A DNA stretch of 64,000 nucleotides from G965220075 sp965220075 (lineage in GTDB: Bacteria > Chloroflexota > UBA11872), in contig OZ244806.1 in NCBI GenBank assembly GCA_965220075.1, forward strand, positions 496,001-560,000. Reading direction: 5' to 3'. The first letter of the stretch is position 1. The number at the start of each line of letters is the position of its first letter. The position numbers were made by a program, and so were the translations under genes. Under the pieces are notes generated by a model. It was not told where the DNA came from. It searched no databases and saw nothing but the letters and a program-made list of their open reading frames with translations. Positions 27,186 to 36,405 of the stretch are shown piece by piece.

Positions 27186-30041
27186 GTGTTCATACATCGC
27201 GTCGCACTAACCAATTTCAAGAGCTTCGAGGAAGCGGTAGTAGACCTGCCGCCCGGCCTGACAGCCATCGTCGGCGAGAACGGCGCCGGCAAGAGCACCA
27301 TTCTCGCGGCTATCGGGTTCGGTCTCTTCGGCTTCTTGCCGCACACGCGCCTTGCTCACATGCGGCACGGCGCCTCTCGTGCGGCCGTCTCGGTGGAGTT
27401 CAGCTCGGCGCGCAACGGGCGACGCTATCGCGTAACCCGCACGTTGCGCCGCTCCAGATCGGGCGGCAGCGGCGATCTCTCCCGCACTGTGCAAGGCAGC
27501 GCGGCCGTATGCGACGTTGCGTCGAACCGCGAGCTCGAGGGCGGCGTGGAAGAGGTGGGCGAGTTCGTGGCTCGCCACCTGGAAATGCCCAGCTTTGCCA
27601 GTCCCGCGGATTTGTTCGAGCACGCCGTCGGCGTCCCGCAGGGACGGCTCACCGCCGATTTTCTCGATCCGCCGCGCCTGCGCCAACAGCGCTTCGACCC
27701 GGTGCTGCAAACCGCCGAGTTCCAAACGGCTTTCGAGGCGTTGCGCGGGCTGGCTCAGCACTTCGCCGCGCGTAACGCCGCCGGCCAGGCCAAGGTGGCC
27801 GGTCTGCGCGGACAGCTCGACCGCCAACCGGAGATGCGCCGCCGCCTCGACGACGCGCGACAGGCCGCCGCTGCGGCTGCGCAAGAGCGAACTACCGCCC
27901 TGGCCAGGGCAAAATCCGCTGAGGACGAATTCCAAGTTCACGAGCGACTGCGCACGGCCGCCTCGGACACCGTGCGAGCGCTGGACGTCGCGCGCCAGCT
28001 GGAGGCCCACGCGCGCGGCGCTCTGCGCGCGGCCGTCGAGCGCGTCGACCAGGCTGCGCGCGCGGCCCGGATCGTCGCGGCCGCGGTGCCCGGTCACGCG
28101 GCGCACCAGGCCGCGCACGCAGCGCTACGGGACCTGCGCGGGGTTGAAGCCCGCACGGCGCCGCTGCGTGAAACGCTGGCCATCCAGCGGCACTCGCTCG
28201 CCGCCAGTGAGTCCGACCTGCGAGACGCGCGGGCGCTGCTTGCGGGTTCGGAAGCGGCCGCCCCGGGGGCCGAGCCTGCCGGGACAGCCTCGGACGGGGG
28301 CTTAGATCTGCCCTCCGGGGTCGCCGCGCTGCGCGACGCGCACGCCGCCGCGCAAGCGCGCGCCCAAGCGCGCAGATCTGGCGCCGCCGCGGCGCTGGCC
28401 CGAGCCAAAAACGAAGCTGTCGCGGCCCACCGGCGCTTGGCAGGCCGCGTGGCCGCCCTTGAGCGCGCCGCGCAAGCCTTGCGGGACGCGCTGGCGGTTG
28501 CCGTGCGCAGCGGTGAGCCGGCGGCCCGGCTCGATGCTCTGCGCGACCGCCTGAGCGAGCTTCGCGCCAGGCGCGCCAACGTTGATGCGCTGTTCGAGGC
28601 GGATGAGCACGCGCGCGACCTGCTTGCCCACCGCGGCCTCTGCCCCTTCTTCGATAACGCCTGTCGCAACCTGGCCGAGATTCCCGACGTGACCGAGATC
28701 TTTGGCCGGCGCGCTTCCGCAAGCCGGCGCCGTCTCGACGAGCTGGACGGCGAAATTGCGTCCACCCGGGAGAAGGTAGCCGGCGCCGCGGCCGCTCTGG
28801 AACACGCCCAGCGCGCCGGCGCTCTGGGCGTACGCTTCGCCGCGGAGCGGGCGCGCCTTGACGCGCTGCGTGGCGGCTTAGAGCTGCTCCAGCCGGTCCT
28901 CACGGCCGTGCGGACCGACAATCGAGCAGCCCTTGCAAAAGGCTTGGCCGCGCAAGCGAGCGCCGCTCATGCGGCCGACTCGGCGCCTGATTTGGACGCC
29001 GGTGCCGAGGGCGTGTGGGAAACCGCGTCACGCGTCGCCGACGCGTTGAGCGCGCTCGACGACGCCCGCGCGGACGCCGCCGCGCCGCGCATCGCGCGGG
29101 CGTTCGCCGTGGCTGCGCGGCGACGGCTCGACGCCGATCGCGCGGTCCTGACCGCCACCGAAGGCGAGCTGGCCGCCATTCAGCCCGATGTGGTGCGATT
29201 GCAAGCCGCGTCCAGGGAGTTCGGGCAGACCCGCGAAGCCAGCGAGCGCTATCTGCGCAACGTTTCGCTGGCCGGTGAGCTTGACCAACGGCAAGCTCAG
29301 GTCGCGGATGCGCGGCGCACGGCCGGGCAGGCCGCCGAACAACTCGAGGCGGCGGCCGCAACCCACGATCGCGCCCGCCAGGCGTTCGATCCTGACGCGC
29401 ACGCAGCGGCGCTGCGCGCGCGCGACGACTCCCTTGGACGCGTTCGCCAGCTCGCCGAGCGCGAAGCGCAGGCGCGCGCACGCGTAGCGGACCTTCAGGC
29501 CGAGCACGAGCGCCTGGAGCGAATCGGGCGGCAGCTTACCGAGGCTCGCGCTGAGTTGGCGCGCATCCGGCGGGCCGAGGGGCTGACCGACTTCGTACGC
29601 ACCGTACTTCGGCGCGCCGGGCCGCTGGTCACTGAAGCGCTGCTAGCCGGCGTTTCGGCCGCCGCCGATGAGATCTTCGGCGTCATCATGGGTGACCCGT
29701 CGGCGCGTCTGCGTTGGACCAGCGACTACGACATCGTGCTGACCCGCGATGGCGACGAACGCCAGTTCACGCAGCTATCCGGCGGCGAGCAGGTGAGCGC
29801 CGCTCTGGCCGTGCGGCTGGCTGTCCTGCGCGAGATACTCAAGCTCGACGTCGCGTTCTTCGATGAGCCTACCCAGCACCTCGACGAGACCCGCCGGGCC
29901 AACCTGGCGGAGCAGATCTTGAATGTACGCGGCTTCTCGCAACTGGTGGTGATCACGCATGACGACACGTTCGAGCGCCTGCTCGACGGCGTAATCCACG
30001 TACGCAAGGTGGCCGGCCGCAGTGTGATCGAGCCGGCTTAG
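27186..30041 (+). CDS. sbcC: SbcC/Rad50-like SMC-type ATPase
   Basis: Partner ATPase of SbcD. Walker A GENGAGKST at about residues 30-38; two long Ala/Arg-rich coiled coils flank a hook region; the ABC signature LSGGEQVSAALAVRLAVLR and Walker B LDVAFFDEPTQHLD close the head domain near the C-terminus. The hook is unusual: the usual Rad50 CxxC is replaced by C486-PFFDNA-C493, a CX6C arrangement. Length 951 aa is within the SbcC range. GTG start at 27186, immediately after the sbcD TGA. Confidence 0.9.
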   Translation: MFIHRVALTNFKSFEEAVVDLPPGLTAIVGENGAGKSTILAAIGFGLFGFLPHTRLAHMRHGASRAAVSVEFSSARNGRRYRVTRTLRRSRSGGSGDLSRTVQGSAAVCDVASNRELEGGVEEVGEFVARHLEMPSFASPADLFEHAVGVPQGRLTADFLDPPRLRQQRFDPVLQTAEFQTAFEALRGLAQHFAARNAAGQAKVAGLRGQLDRQPEMRRRLDDARQAAAAAAQERTTALARAKSAEDEFQVHERLRTAASDTVRALDVARQLEAHARGALRAAVERVDQAARAARIVAAAVPGHAAHQAAHAALRDLRGVEARTAPLRETLAIQRHSLAASESDLRDARALLAGSEAAAPGAEPAGTASDGGLDLPSGVAALRDAHAAAQARAQARRSGAAAALARAKNEAVAAHRRLAGRVAALERAAQALRDALAVAVRSGEPAARLDALRDRLSELRARRANVDALFEADEHARDLLAHRGLCPFFDNACRNLAEIPDVTEIFGRRASASRRRLDELDGEIASTREKVAGAAAALEHAQRAGALGVRFAAERARLDALRGGLELLQPVLTAVRTDNRAALAKGLAAQASAAHAADSAPDLDAGAEGVWETASRVADALSALDDARADAAAPRIARAFAVAARRRLDADRAVLTATEGELAAIQPDVVRLQAASREFGQTREASERYLRNVSLAGELDQRQAQVADARRTAGQAAEQLEAAAATHDRARQAFDPDAHAAALRARDDSLGRVRQLAEREAQARARVADLQAEHERLERIGRQLTEARAELARIRRAEGLTDFVRTVLRRAGPLVTEALLAGVSAAADEIFGVIMGDPSARLRWTSDYDIVLTRDGDERQFTQLSGGEQVSAALAVRLAVLREILKLDVAFFDEPTQHLDETRRANLAEQILNVRGFSQLVVITHDDTFERLLDGVIHVRKVAGRSVIEPA

Positions 30042-30253
30042 CAGGCGCCGCGTCGGACTACGGCCGACGCGCGCAAGGAGGGACTGCATGTGACTCATGC
30101 GCCGCGCGGACGGCTACCATGACCGGCGCGCCTGGCTTGCGCGGCCCTCACCTCCGAGCTGCTTGAGTTCGTGTCCACGACTTTGCCCGCGTCCGGGCCG
30201 CTTGCGCGTATGACGGTTCTCAAGGCCGACGGGGGCGCCGCGGCCGCGCTCTC

Positions 30254-30971
30254 TTGAAGCTCGCCTACGTGCGGCGCTATGCCGAGGTCGTGCGAACCAA
30301 CTGGTGGAGCCGCTCACGCCATGAGTTTGCGGGTGCCCTGGCCGCGCGCTCGGGCGACGGCGCTCTTCGATCCGTTCTCGACGTGGGGTCTTTCAATGGC
30401 GCGCTGCTGGAGACGCTCCCCCAGGTTCCCCTCCGCATTGGTGTTGACATATCGAAGGACGCCCTTGCGCTCATACCCGCGCGGCTGCGCTCCCGCGCGG
30501 CTCCCCTTCGCCGACGCTCAGTTCGATGGGGTCATGTGCTTGGACGTGCTGGAGCACATAGCGGACGACGCGGGCGCCGCGGCCGAAATGGCGCGTGTGT
30601 TGCGGCCGGGCGGCGTCCTGGTGCTGGCCGTGCCCGCCTACACGGGGCTTTGGACCTCGCGCGACGTCTATCTGGGACACCAGCGCCGCTATCGGCGCGC
30701 GCAGCTTGAATCGGTTGTCCGGGCGGCCGGCCTCGACGTGGCCTGGTGTACCCATTTCAGCGTGGCCATGGTTGCCCCGCTGCTGGCCTTGCGCGCTCTG
30801 GAGTGGCTCACGCGCCGTACGGCCGCCGCCGCGCCCCGCGCGGGCCAGCTGCGGGCCGGACGCCTGAACGACTGGCTCTATCGGTTCCACACCTGGGAGG
30901 CCCGCCTGGCTCTGCGAGTGCGCCTGCCGGTCGGTTCGTCCATCGCCTGCGTAGCGTGCCAGCCCGTCTAG
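30254..30971 (+). pseudogene. Class I SAM-dependent methyltransferase, frameshifted
   Basis: Frame 1 from TTG 30254 encodes the N-terminal half (SVLDVGSFNGALLETLP, the SAM-binding motif I, then LRIGVDISKDALALIPARL). The rest (LPFADAQFDGVMCLDVLEHI, ARVLRPGGVLVLAVP, LGHQRRYRRAQL) is in another frame ending at 30971. The switch falls at 30476-30502, where CCCGCGCGGCT is repeated with a 16-nt period. Removing one 16-nt unit gives a single open frame. Family: class I methyltransferases acting on small molecules, lipids or sugars. It may be a slippage pseudogene or an assembly error at the repeat. Its end overlaps the convergent membrane protein gene by 4 nt. Confidence 0.75.
30476..30502 (+). repeat. 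16-nt-period direct repeat at the frameshift site
   Basis: CCCGCGCGGCT at 30476-30486 and 30492-30502. Because 16 is not a multiple of 3, gain or loss of one unit by slippage changes frame exactly where the methyltransferase is broken. Confidence 0.8.
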
Positions 30972-32980
30972 ACGCCTCGGTTCGATCCGGCCCTCTGAAA
31001 CTCGTAGATCAAAACGTCCCCGTCCGGCGCCCGGTGTACCTCGCGAAAGCGGCCGTCGGCCAGCTTGGCCGCGATCTCAGCCCGCTGCCGCTCGTCCATC
31101 TCGCGCGGCTCCACGTAGACGTAGCGAATCCCCAGCACTTCCAGATCGGAGTCGCGCAGCCGCTGCTGCGCCCACCCGTACAGCCGGGCGAACTCTTCGC
31201 CCCTGGATAGATGGTGGTATCCGTAGGGGATGAATTGACCGGTCTCCGCTGCGATGTAGGCCGTAGTAAGCGGGGATTCACCGTCATAGAGCAGATAGGC
31301 GGTCCGGGCGCCGTGCACTACTAGCAGGCGATCGGACACTTGCGTCTGCGTGCTCAGAAAATCGGCCGTACCTGGCGGGATGCCGGGTTCCGCGCGGTGT
31401 GCCTGGGCCGCCATTCCCGGCCACGCCAGCGACGTCATCAGGAATCCTCCGCAAAGCGCGGCGCCGGCGGTCGCGGCCGCCGCGCCCCACGCGCGCCGCC
31501 AGCGCGGCAGCCGCACGCCGATCTCGGCCGCGGCGATGGCCGCCGCAAGCGCCGCGAAGCTCAGCCCCGCGTGGAGCAGGCGATACTGATCGGCGGCGGA
31601 GTGCTCGAGTCGAAAGACGATCACCACCGCCACGTTCGCCGCGGCCACCAGCGCCCAGGGCGCGGCGTGGGACCGGCCCCGCCGCACGCCGATCCACGCC
31701 AGCGTCAGGGCTAGAATCCAGAGAAGCGGTCCGGCGTCTACCAGCAGCTCGATGCTCGCAATCGGCACGTCGTGCCAGCCCGTCGTCGGCCAGCCAACGA
31801 ACGGTCCGGCGCTGTTGTAGCCCCAGCTCGGAAGCTCGCCGAAGTGCACCGTGTTCAGGCTGGGCCGGAGTTGGCCCACGGCCGATTGCGAGCCAACCAA
31901 CCCGCCCAGCACGCCGCTGGTTGTTTGGTTGAGCAAGAACGCCGCCGCGCTGGCGACTAGCACGCCGGCCGTGCTCCGCAGCGCCTGGCCGGCGCCCGAT
32001 TTCCGACTAAGCCAGCACGCCGCCACAATTCCGGCGGGCACGGTGAACACCAGGAACTCGTTGCTCGCACCCAGATACGTCAGGGCCAACGCGGCCAGCA
32101 GCCAGGCCGCCAGCCCTCCTCTTTGGACCGCGGTCCAAAGCGCCGCCAGCGCCACCAGCGCCGCGATGAAACCGTGCAGTGCGGTGGGGTTGTGGGTCGC
32201 CATGGTGTAAGGCCCCCCCAACAGCAGCCCGCTCCATGCCACCGCGGCGGGGGATTCCACCACCACACCCAGCACGTCGCCCAAGCCCCGCTCGCGAATC
32301 GCGGGCAGAGTGGTCAGCCAGTAGAGCGGCCCCCAGGCGAACGCCAGCAGAGCGCCCCCAATCGCCCAGCGCGGCCTCAGCACGCTTCTCAGCGCACCGG
32401 CGGCCGTGGCCACCGCAACCGCGGCCGTAGCGCCGATTACGTGCGGCATCACGTCGCGCGTTGGCAGCTCCAGCAAATCGATCACGCCGGCCGCCAGGGT
32501 GTGCAGCGTTACCCGGTACTGCAGCGGATCGTTGGGCTCCATCGGGTTGATTACGGGAAAATTCCCCCGCGCGATCGACGTGACCAGCCCGCTGTGCATG
32601 TAGAGAGTTCCCACGTCCGCCCGGCCCAGAGTCCCCTCGTACCAGAACGCCAGCGCGGCCAGATAGGCGAGCAGGCAGGCGCCCAGCAAGGCCGCCGCCG
32701 CGCGCGCTGATTCGCGCCCGGCCGTCGGAACCTGGCCGCGCCGTGCCAGCCATCCGCCGGCCAGGCAGAGCGCACCGGTTACGAGCAGAGCGGCGGAAGC
32801 GGGCATGGCCAGCGGCAGCCACAGCATCGGCAGGCCCAGCGCGACCAGTCCGATCCCCGTGCCCAGCGCGGCGCGGCTCACTGTGCCGGCGGATGGGAGC
32901 AGGCGTCCGGCCAGCGCGATCCCCAGCCACCACGCCGCCCCCAGGCATAGAACCAGGGCGATCAGCCGCAGAACGATCAC
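30968..32980 (-). CDS. Large polytopic membrane protein, GT-C-like
   Basis: 670 aa with about 14 hydrophobic segments and a soluble C-terminal region of about 110 residues (DFLSTQTQVSDRLLVVHGARTAYLLYDGE, LEVLGIRYVYVEPREM). The first big loop after the N-terminal segments holds YEGTLGRADVGTLYMHSGLVTSIARGNFPVINP, resembling the acceptor-side loop of membrane glycosyltransferases. No specific family is certain. GTG or ATG region near 32980 starts the frame; neighbours are a methyltransferase and a GT2 transferase, so a glycan or glycolipid pathway is likely. Confidence 0.6.
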   Translation of the reverse strand: MIVLRLIALVLCLGAAWWLGIALAGRLLPSAGTVSRAALGTGIGLVALGLPMLWLPLAMPASAALLVTGALCLAGGWLARRGQVPTAGRESARAAAALLGACLLAYLAALAFWYEGTLGRADVGTLYMHSGLVTSIARGNFPVINPMEPNDPLQYRVTLHTLAAGVIDLLELPTRDVMPHVIGATAAVAVATAAGALRSVLRPRWAIGGALLAFAWGPLYWLTTLPAIRERGLGDVLGVVVESPAAVAWSGLLLGGPYTMATHNPTALHGFIAALVALAALWTAVQRGGLAAWLLAALALTYLGASNEFLVFTVPAGIVAACWLSRKSGAGQALRSTAGVLVASAAAFLLNQTTSGVLGGLVGSQSAVGQLRPSLNTVHFGELPSWGYNSAGPFVGWPTTGWHDVPIASIELLVDAGPLLWILALTLAWIGVRRGRSHAAPWALVAAANVAVVIVFRLEHSAADQYRLLHAGLSFAALAAAIAAAEIGVRLPRWRRAWGAAAATAGAALCGGFLMTSLAWPGMAAQAHRAEPGIPPGTADFLSTQTQVSDRLLVVHGARTAYLLYDGESPLTTAYIAAETGQFIPYGYHHLSRGEEFARLYGWAQQRLRDSDLEVLGIRYVYVEPREMDERQRAEIAAKLADGRFREVHRAPDGDVLIYEFQRAGSNRGV

Positions 32981-33115
32981 GCACCCCGCCTTTGTGCGCG
33001 GTTACACGCCGCTGCTTTCACAGTCACATGTGCGATTCTCTAGCCTCCGGTCGGATGGCAGGCGCCCCGCGCGCAGTCGGGGCCGCGTGAGCGCCTGGTG
33101 CGCTTTGGAGGATAG

Positions 33116-33862
33116 ATGCGGGACATTTCCATCGCGCTGGTCGTGCCCGCTTTCAACGAGCGCCAGCGCTTGGGCGCGACGCTCGACGCGATCGCGCGGT
33201 ACGTGGAAACCCAGCGCTTGAACATGTCCGTAATCGTGGCAGATGACGGCAGCATTGACGGCACCGCCGATCTCGCCTCCGAGCGCATAGCGCGTATGCC
33301 TTACATGGACATCGTGAGCCTGGGGTCGCAGCGCGGCAAGGGCGCGGCGGTGCGCGCCGGCGTTCTGGCCGCCTCGGCCGACGTCATCGGGTTCAGCGAC
33401 GCGGACCTATCGACCCCACTGACCGAGCTGCCGCGTTTGATTGAGCCTCTGCTCGGCGACTATGACGTTGCGATCGCTTCGCGCGCGCTCGTGAGCAGTC
33501 AGGTCGTGCGCGCCCAGCCCCTATACCGCCGGTTGGGCGCGCGGGTCTTCCGCGAGCTTGCGCCCGCCCTGGCCGGCCTGCACGGATATTCCGACAGCCA
33601 GTGCGGTTTCAAGTTCTACCGATCCGCCGTGGCGCACGACCTGTACGGCGCCGCGGTCATCGACCGCTGGATGTTCGACGTGGAGGTCTTGCGGCTGGCG
33701 CGGCATCGCGGCTACCGGGTCGCCCAGGTTCCCGTGGCCTGGCGCAACCACCCGGACTCGCGTCTGCGCCTCTCGCTCGATACGTGGCGGATGTTTCGCG
33801 ATCTCCTGCGAATCCGGCTACGCTTTTCGCGTGGTGCCTATGGTCCCCCGCGCACGGCTTGA
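33116..33862 (+). CDS. Family 2 glycosyltransferase (dolichyl-phosphate glucosyltransferase-like)
   Basis: GT-A fold enzyme that transfers a sugar from a nucleotide-sugar to polyprenyl phosphate, giving the donor used by GT-C enzymes. Motifs: LVVPAFNERQRLGATLDAI at the N-terminus, VADDGSIDGT, GKGAAVRAGVLAA, the metal-binding DADLSTPL, and YSDSQCGFKFYR with W in DRWMFDVEVL. Length 248 aa fits ALG5-like bacterial proteins without membrane tail. ATG start with GGAGG in the preceding GAGGATAG region. The GT-C-like proteins in this window are plausible users of its product. Confidence 0.88.
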   Translation: MRDISIALVVPAFNERQRLGATLDAIARYVETQRLNMSVIVADDGSIDGTADLASERIARMPYMDIVSLGSQRGKGAAVRAGVLAASADVIGFSDADLSTPLTELPRLIEPLLGDYDVAIASRALVSSQVVRAQPLYRRLGARVFRELAPALAGLHGYSDSQCGFKFYRSAVAHDLYGAAVIDRWMFDVEVLRLARHRGYRVAQVPVAWRNHPDSRLRLSLDTWRMFRDLLRIRLRFSRGAYGPPRTA

Positions 33863-33898
33863 AGAATACGCGCCGGTTTTGCGGCGCCGCGAAGCATC

Positions 33899-34603
33899 GT
33901 GAGCGGCGTGCGCGTGAACCCCGGCGATCCGTTCCCCGACGTCTCGTTGCCGGACGTCCGGACCGGCGAGCAGGTTGCGTTGCACACTTTCTTCGACCGG
34001 TCGACCTGCATATTCGTTTGGGCCTCGTGGTGAGCGTGCCGCGCCCAGCTGCCCGTGTGGCAGCGATACCTCGAAGATCGCGGCGGCGGCCGGCTTGGCT
34101 TTGTCAGCGTGGCGGCCGACGCCCAGGGCCGCAACGCCGCCCTGCCCTGGGTCGGCGCGACGGCGGCGTCATTCCCGACTTTCGTTGACCCGGCGAACCG
34201 GCTCGGTCAGGCGTTCGGCTATCAGGCCATCCCGGTTGGAATCTTCGTGCGCGCGGGCGGCGCCGTGGAGCACGTGCGCGTGCCATTCTCCGTCGAGCGA
34301 TCCGATGACAGGGCGGCGCTGGAGGAATTCATGGCCGGCCGTGTTGCGTCTCCGCCCGCCGGCGGCTCTCTGGACGGCAGCGCGCCGGCGATAGATGGGT
34401 TTGCCGAGGGCGCGGCGGCGCTCGCCGCCGGCGATCGCGAATCCGCTCTGCGCTGCTGGCGCGAGGCGCTGCGCGATGACCCCGCTAACTTCCTCATCAG
34501 GAAGCAGATATGGGCTGTTGAACACCCCGACAAGTTCTACCCCGCCATCGACCGAGGGTGGCAGGCGCGCGCGCTGGCGCGCGCGCGTGAGCTACCCGCC
34601 TGA
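33899..34603 (+). CDS. Probable selenoprotein: thioredoxin-like (TlpA/AhpC-TSA) oxidoreductase with in-frame TGA
   Basis: GTG at 33899 opens a frame interrupted only by a TGA at 34031-34033 (residue 45). Reading TGA as selenocysteine gives VNPGDPFPDVSLPD...FVWASW-U-ACRAQLPVWQRY, the N-terminal part and redox site of a TlpA/ResA-like thioredoxin fold. The fold continues (GFVSVAADAQG, FPTFVDPANRLGQAFGY and the cis-Pro AIPVGIFV). A C-terminal TPR-like region follows (GAAALAAGDRESALRCWREAL). A SECIS-like hairpin sits at 34048-34064. Odd point: the motif is U-x-C, one residue shorter than the usual CxxC. Ordinary calling would give only 34055-34603. Total 234 aa. Location is uncertain: no clear signal peptide. 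Confidence 0.75.
34048..34064 (+). promoter_or_regulatory. Candidate bacterial SECIS hairpin
   Basis: GCTGCC (34048-34053), loop CGTGT, GGCAGC (34059-34064): a perfect 6-bp stem whose loop begins 20 nt after the TGA. G at loop position 2 and a GU in the loop fit the known bacterial SECIS consensus. Confidence 0.6.
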
Positions 34604-34650
34604 GCCTGATCGCTTGAGGCGAATCAGACGGCTTGTTCCGGGCGGTCCTG

Positions 34651-35346
34651 ATGCCTGATTGGCTGGTCGCGGCGCAGAACGCGCTGCTCGACTTTCTCAA
34701 CACCTATCAGTACCTCGGATTGGCGCTTTACGTCGGAATCGAGGAGGCGGGCGTGCCCTTCCCCGTGCCGGCCGACACCGCCATCGTAGTCATGGGCTAT
34801 CAGGTGTACCGCGGAGAGGCCAACCCCGCGTCGGTCATCGCGGTGGTGGTGGGGTCGGCGACTCTGGGCGCCTCGATTCTCTACTGGATTTCGCGACTGG
34901 TGGGCGTGCGGATCATCCGCCGTTTCGAGCGCTTTCTGCGCATCACGCCCGAGCGCCACGCGCGCGCCGAGCGCTGGTTTGCCCGTTACCAGGTTCCCGC
35001 CGTCGTGATTGGGCGCCTCATTCCCGGTTTCCGGATCGTCATCACGGTCGTGGCCGGCGTGGCGCGCGGCAACTTCCCGCTCTTCGTCATGTCCGCCGCG
35101 CTTTCGGCGCTCATATGGTCGCTCGTGTTCATGTCGCTGGGCTGGGCCTTTGGCGATCAATACGAGCGCGTGCTGGAGGCGGTGCGAGCCGACCCCCGCC
35201 TCGCCGCCGCCGTGGTGGGCGCGATTGTCATCCTGATTGCAGTGGGCGTATGGCTCTGGATACGCCGCCGCGCTAGCCGCACTAGTGAGTTTGAGCCGTA
35301 CGGCGCCGCGGACCGGGACGGGACTCCGCCGGATGTCCGCGGCTGA
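34651..35346 (+). CDS. DedA-family (VTT domain) membrane protein
   Basis: Membrane protein of the DedA/Tvp38 superfamily, members of which act as polyprenyl-phosphate or phospholipid translocases. Visible signatures: LALYVGIEEAGVPFPVPADTAIVVMGYQV, GSATLGASILYWISRLVG and RYQVPAVVIGRLIPGFRIVITVVAGVARGNF, matching the E...G.P.P and F.R..P..R families of motifs. One more hydrophobic segment lies near the C-terminus. ATG 34651 chosen over the upstream frame start at 34633. It could recycle the lipid carrier used by the nearby glycosyltransferases; this is inference. Confidence 0.85.
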   Translation: MPDWLVAAQNALLDFLNTYQYLGLALYVGIEEAGVPFPVPADTAIVVMGYQVYRGEANPASVIAVVVGSATLGASILYWISRLVGVRIIRRFERFLRITPERHARAERWFARYQVPAVVIGRLIPGFRIVITVVAGVARGNFPLFVMSAALSALIWSLVFMSLGWAFGDQYERVLEAVRADPRLAAAVVGAIVILIAVGVWLWIRRRASRTSEFEPYGAADRDGTPPDVRG

Positions 35347-35351
35347 ACGGG

Positions 35352-35762
35352 TTAGCGGGGTGCCAGCTCGCCGGGCGCCAATCGCCCCCCGCGGCTCACC
35401 GCCCGCTTGATCAGCGGAAGCCAGGTCGACTCGCCATCGCGCCGCCAGTCGACTTCCGGCTGCAGCTTCATCAGCCGGTCCACCCGTCCCAACCGCTCGG
35501 CCCGCTCGTAGATCCGCAGCCAAACGCACGGCAGGCTGGGGTCCGTTTCGCACATTCCATATATGTCCGTGCCGCCGCACGGGCCGTCGCGCAGACCTTT
35601 AGGGCATGCCATCGGGCATATGAAAGCCGTGTCCTGCAAGATGCACTGCCCGCACATGCGACACCCAAAAAGCGGCCGCTTGACCATCCGCTCCACAAGC
35701 GTGAAGGCTTGTTCCGGCGCCTGGCGAATCGCTCGCGTCAGCGTGCGCTGGGTGATTGACAT
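35352..35762 (-). CDS. Methylenetetrahydrofolate reductase C-terminal-type zinc/iron-sulfur protein (MetV-like)
   Basis: A 136-aa protein with GCRMCGQCILQDTAFICPMACPKGLRDGPCGG, the eight-cysteine signature of the MTHFR_C family (pfam12225). In some bacteria it is fused to, or encoded beside, the MetF-type reductase and forms the MetVF complex. Here no metF is adjacent, so its partner must be elsewhere. ATG 35762 with AGGTGA 6 nt upstream. The stop lies 5 nt from the convergent DedA end. Confidence 0.88.
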   Translation of the reverse strand: MSITQRTLTRAIRQAPEQAFTLVERMVKRPLFGCRMCGQCILQDTAFICPMACPKGLRDGPCGGTDIYGMCETDPSLPCVWLRIYERAERLGRVDRLMKLQPEVDWRRDGESTWLPLIKRAVSRGGRLAPGELAPR

Positions 35763-35817
35763 CGACTCACCTGCGGCGTGACTACGCCACCAATTATAGG
35801 CTCGGCCGGCCGCGTCC

Positions 35818-36405
35818 CTACGTGGATGGGCGCGGCGGCGGCGGCGTGGAGCGTTTTTCCGGCACTTGCAGGCGGCGTCCCACGAAGAGCTGTGTAGGCT
35901 CGGTGATCTCGTTCAGGTTCGCCAGGTCTTCGACGGACACTTCAAGCTGCTGGGAGATCGCGTACAGCGTGTCGTCCGCCTGTACGACGTAGACGCCGGA
36001 TTCACCCTCGGCCGGATCATCCACCGGGTTCACTCGTTCGTCCGGCTGGGGCAGAACGAGCTTCTGCCCAACAAAGATGGTGTTTGGGTCCAGCAACTCG
36101 TTCTTGGTGGCGAGGTCCTGCGCCTCGATCCCGAACCGCGTGGCGATGCTCAGCAGCGTGTCGCCCGCTTGCACCGTGTAAGTCTGCGGATTCGGTGTGG
36201 CGGTCGGGGTGGCCTCGGGAGTACGGGTGGGCGCGACGGTCGGCGTCGCGGTTACCGCCCCCGCGGTGGGCGAAGCCTCTTCCCCTTCAGCCGCGCCGAA
36301 CGGCCGACCGTCTTGCCATGTCTGGCTGACGAGCACGTAGCCCACCACGCCCAGAATCGCGAGGCCCAAGACACCGAAGATCAGTTCCCGGCGCGCGTGC
36401 GTCAC
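35818..36405 (-). CDS. Membrane-anchored double LysM-domain protein
   Basis: GTG 36405, preceded by GGAGG with 9-nt spacing (36419-36415). A short cytoplasmic start MTHARRELIF leads into one membrane segment (GVLGLAILGVVGYVLVS). Then come a Thr/Pro/Ala linker and two LysM domains: YTVQAGDTLLSIATRFGI...LVLPQP and YVVQADDTLYAISQQLEV...LQVPE. LysM binds N-acetylglucosamine glycans such as peptidoglycan, so this should sit outside the membrane at the wall. A longer upstream frame is not supported. 195 aa. Confidence 0.9.
   Translation of the reverse strand: MTHARRELIFGVLGLAILGVVGYVLVSQTWQDGRPFGAAEGEEASPTAGAVTATPTVAPTRTPEATPTATPNPQTYTVQAGDTLLSIATRFGIEAQDLATKNELLDPNTIFVGQKLVLPQPDERVNPVDDPAEGESGVYVVQADDTLYAISQQLEVSVEDLANLNEITEPTQLFVGRRLQVPEKRSTPPPPRPST

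Noticed and set aside
30254..30971. Selenocysteine or programmed frameshifting as the cause of the broken methyltransferase
   Set aside because: The frame itself changes and no TGA lies at a redox position; a 16-nt repeat explains it more simply.
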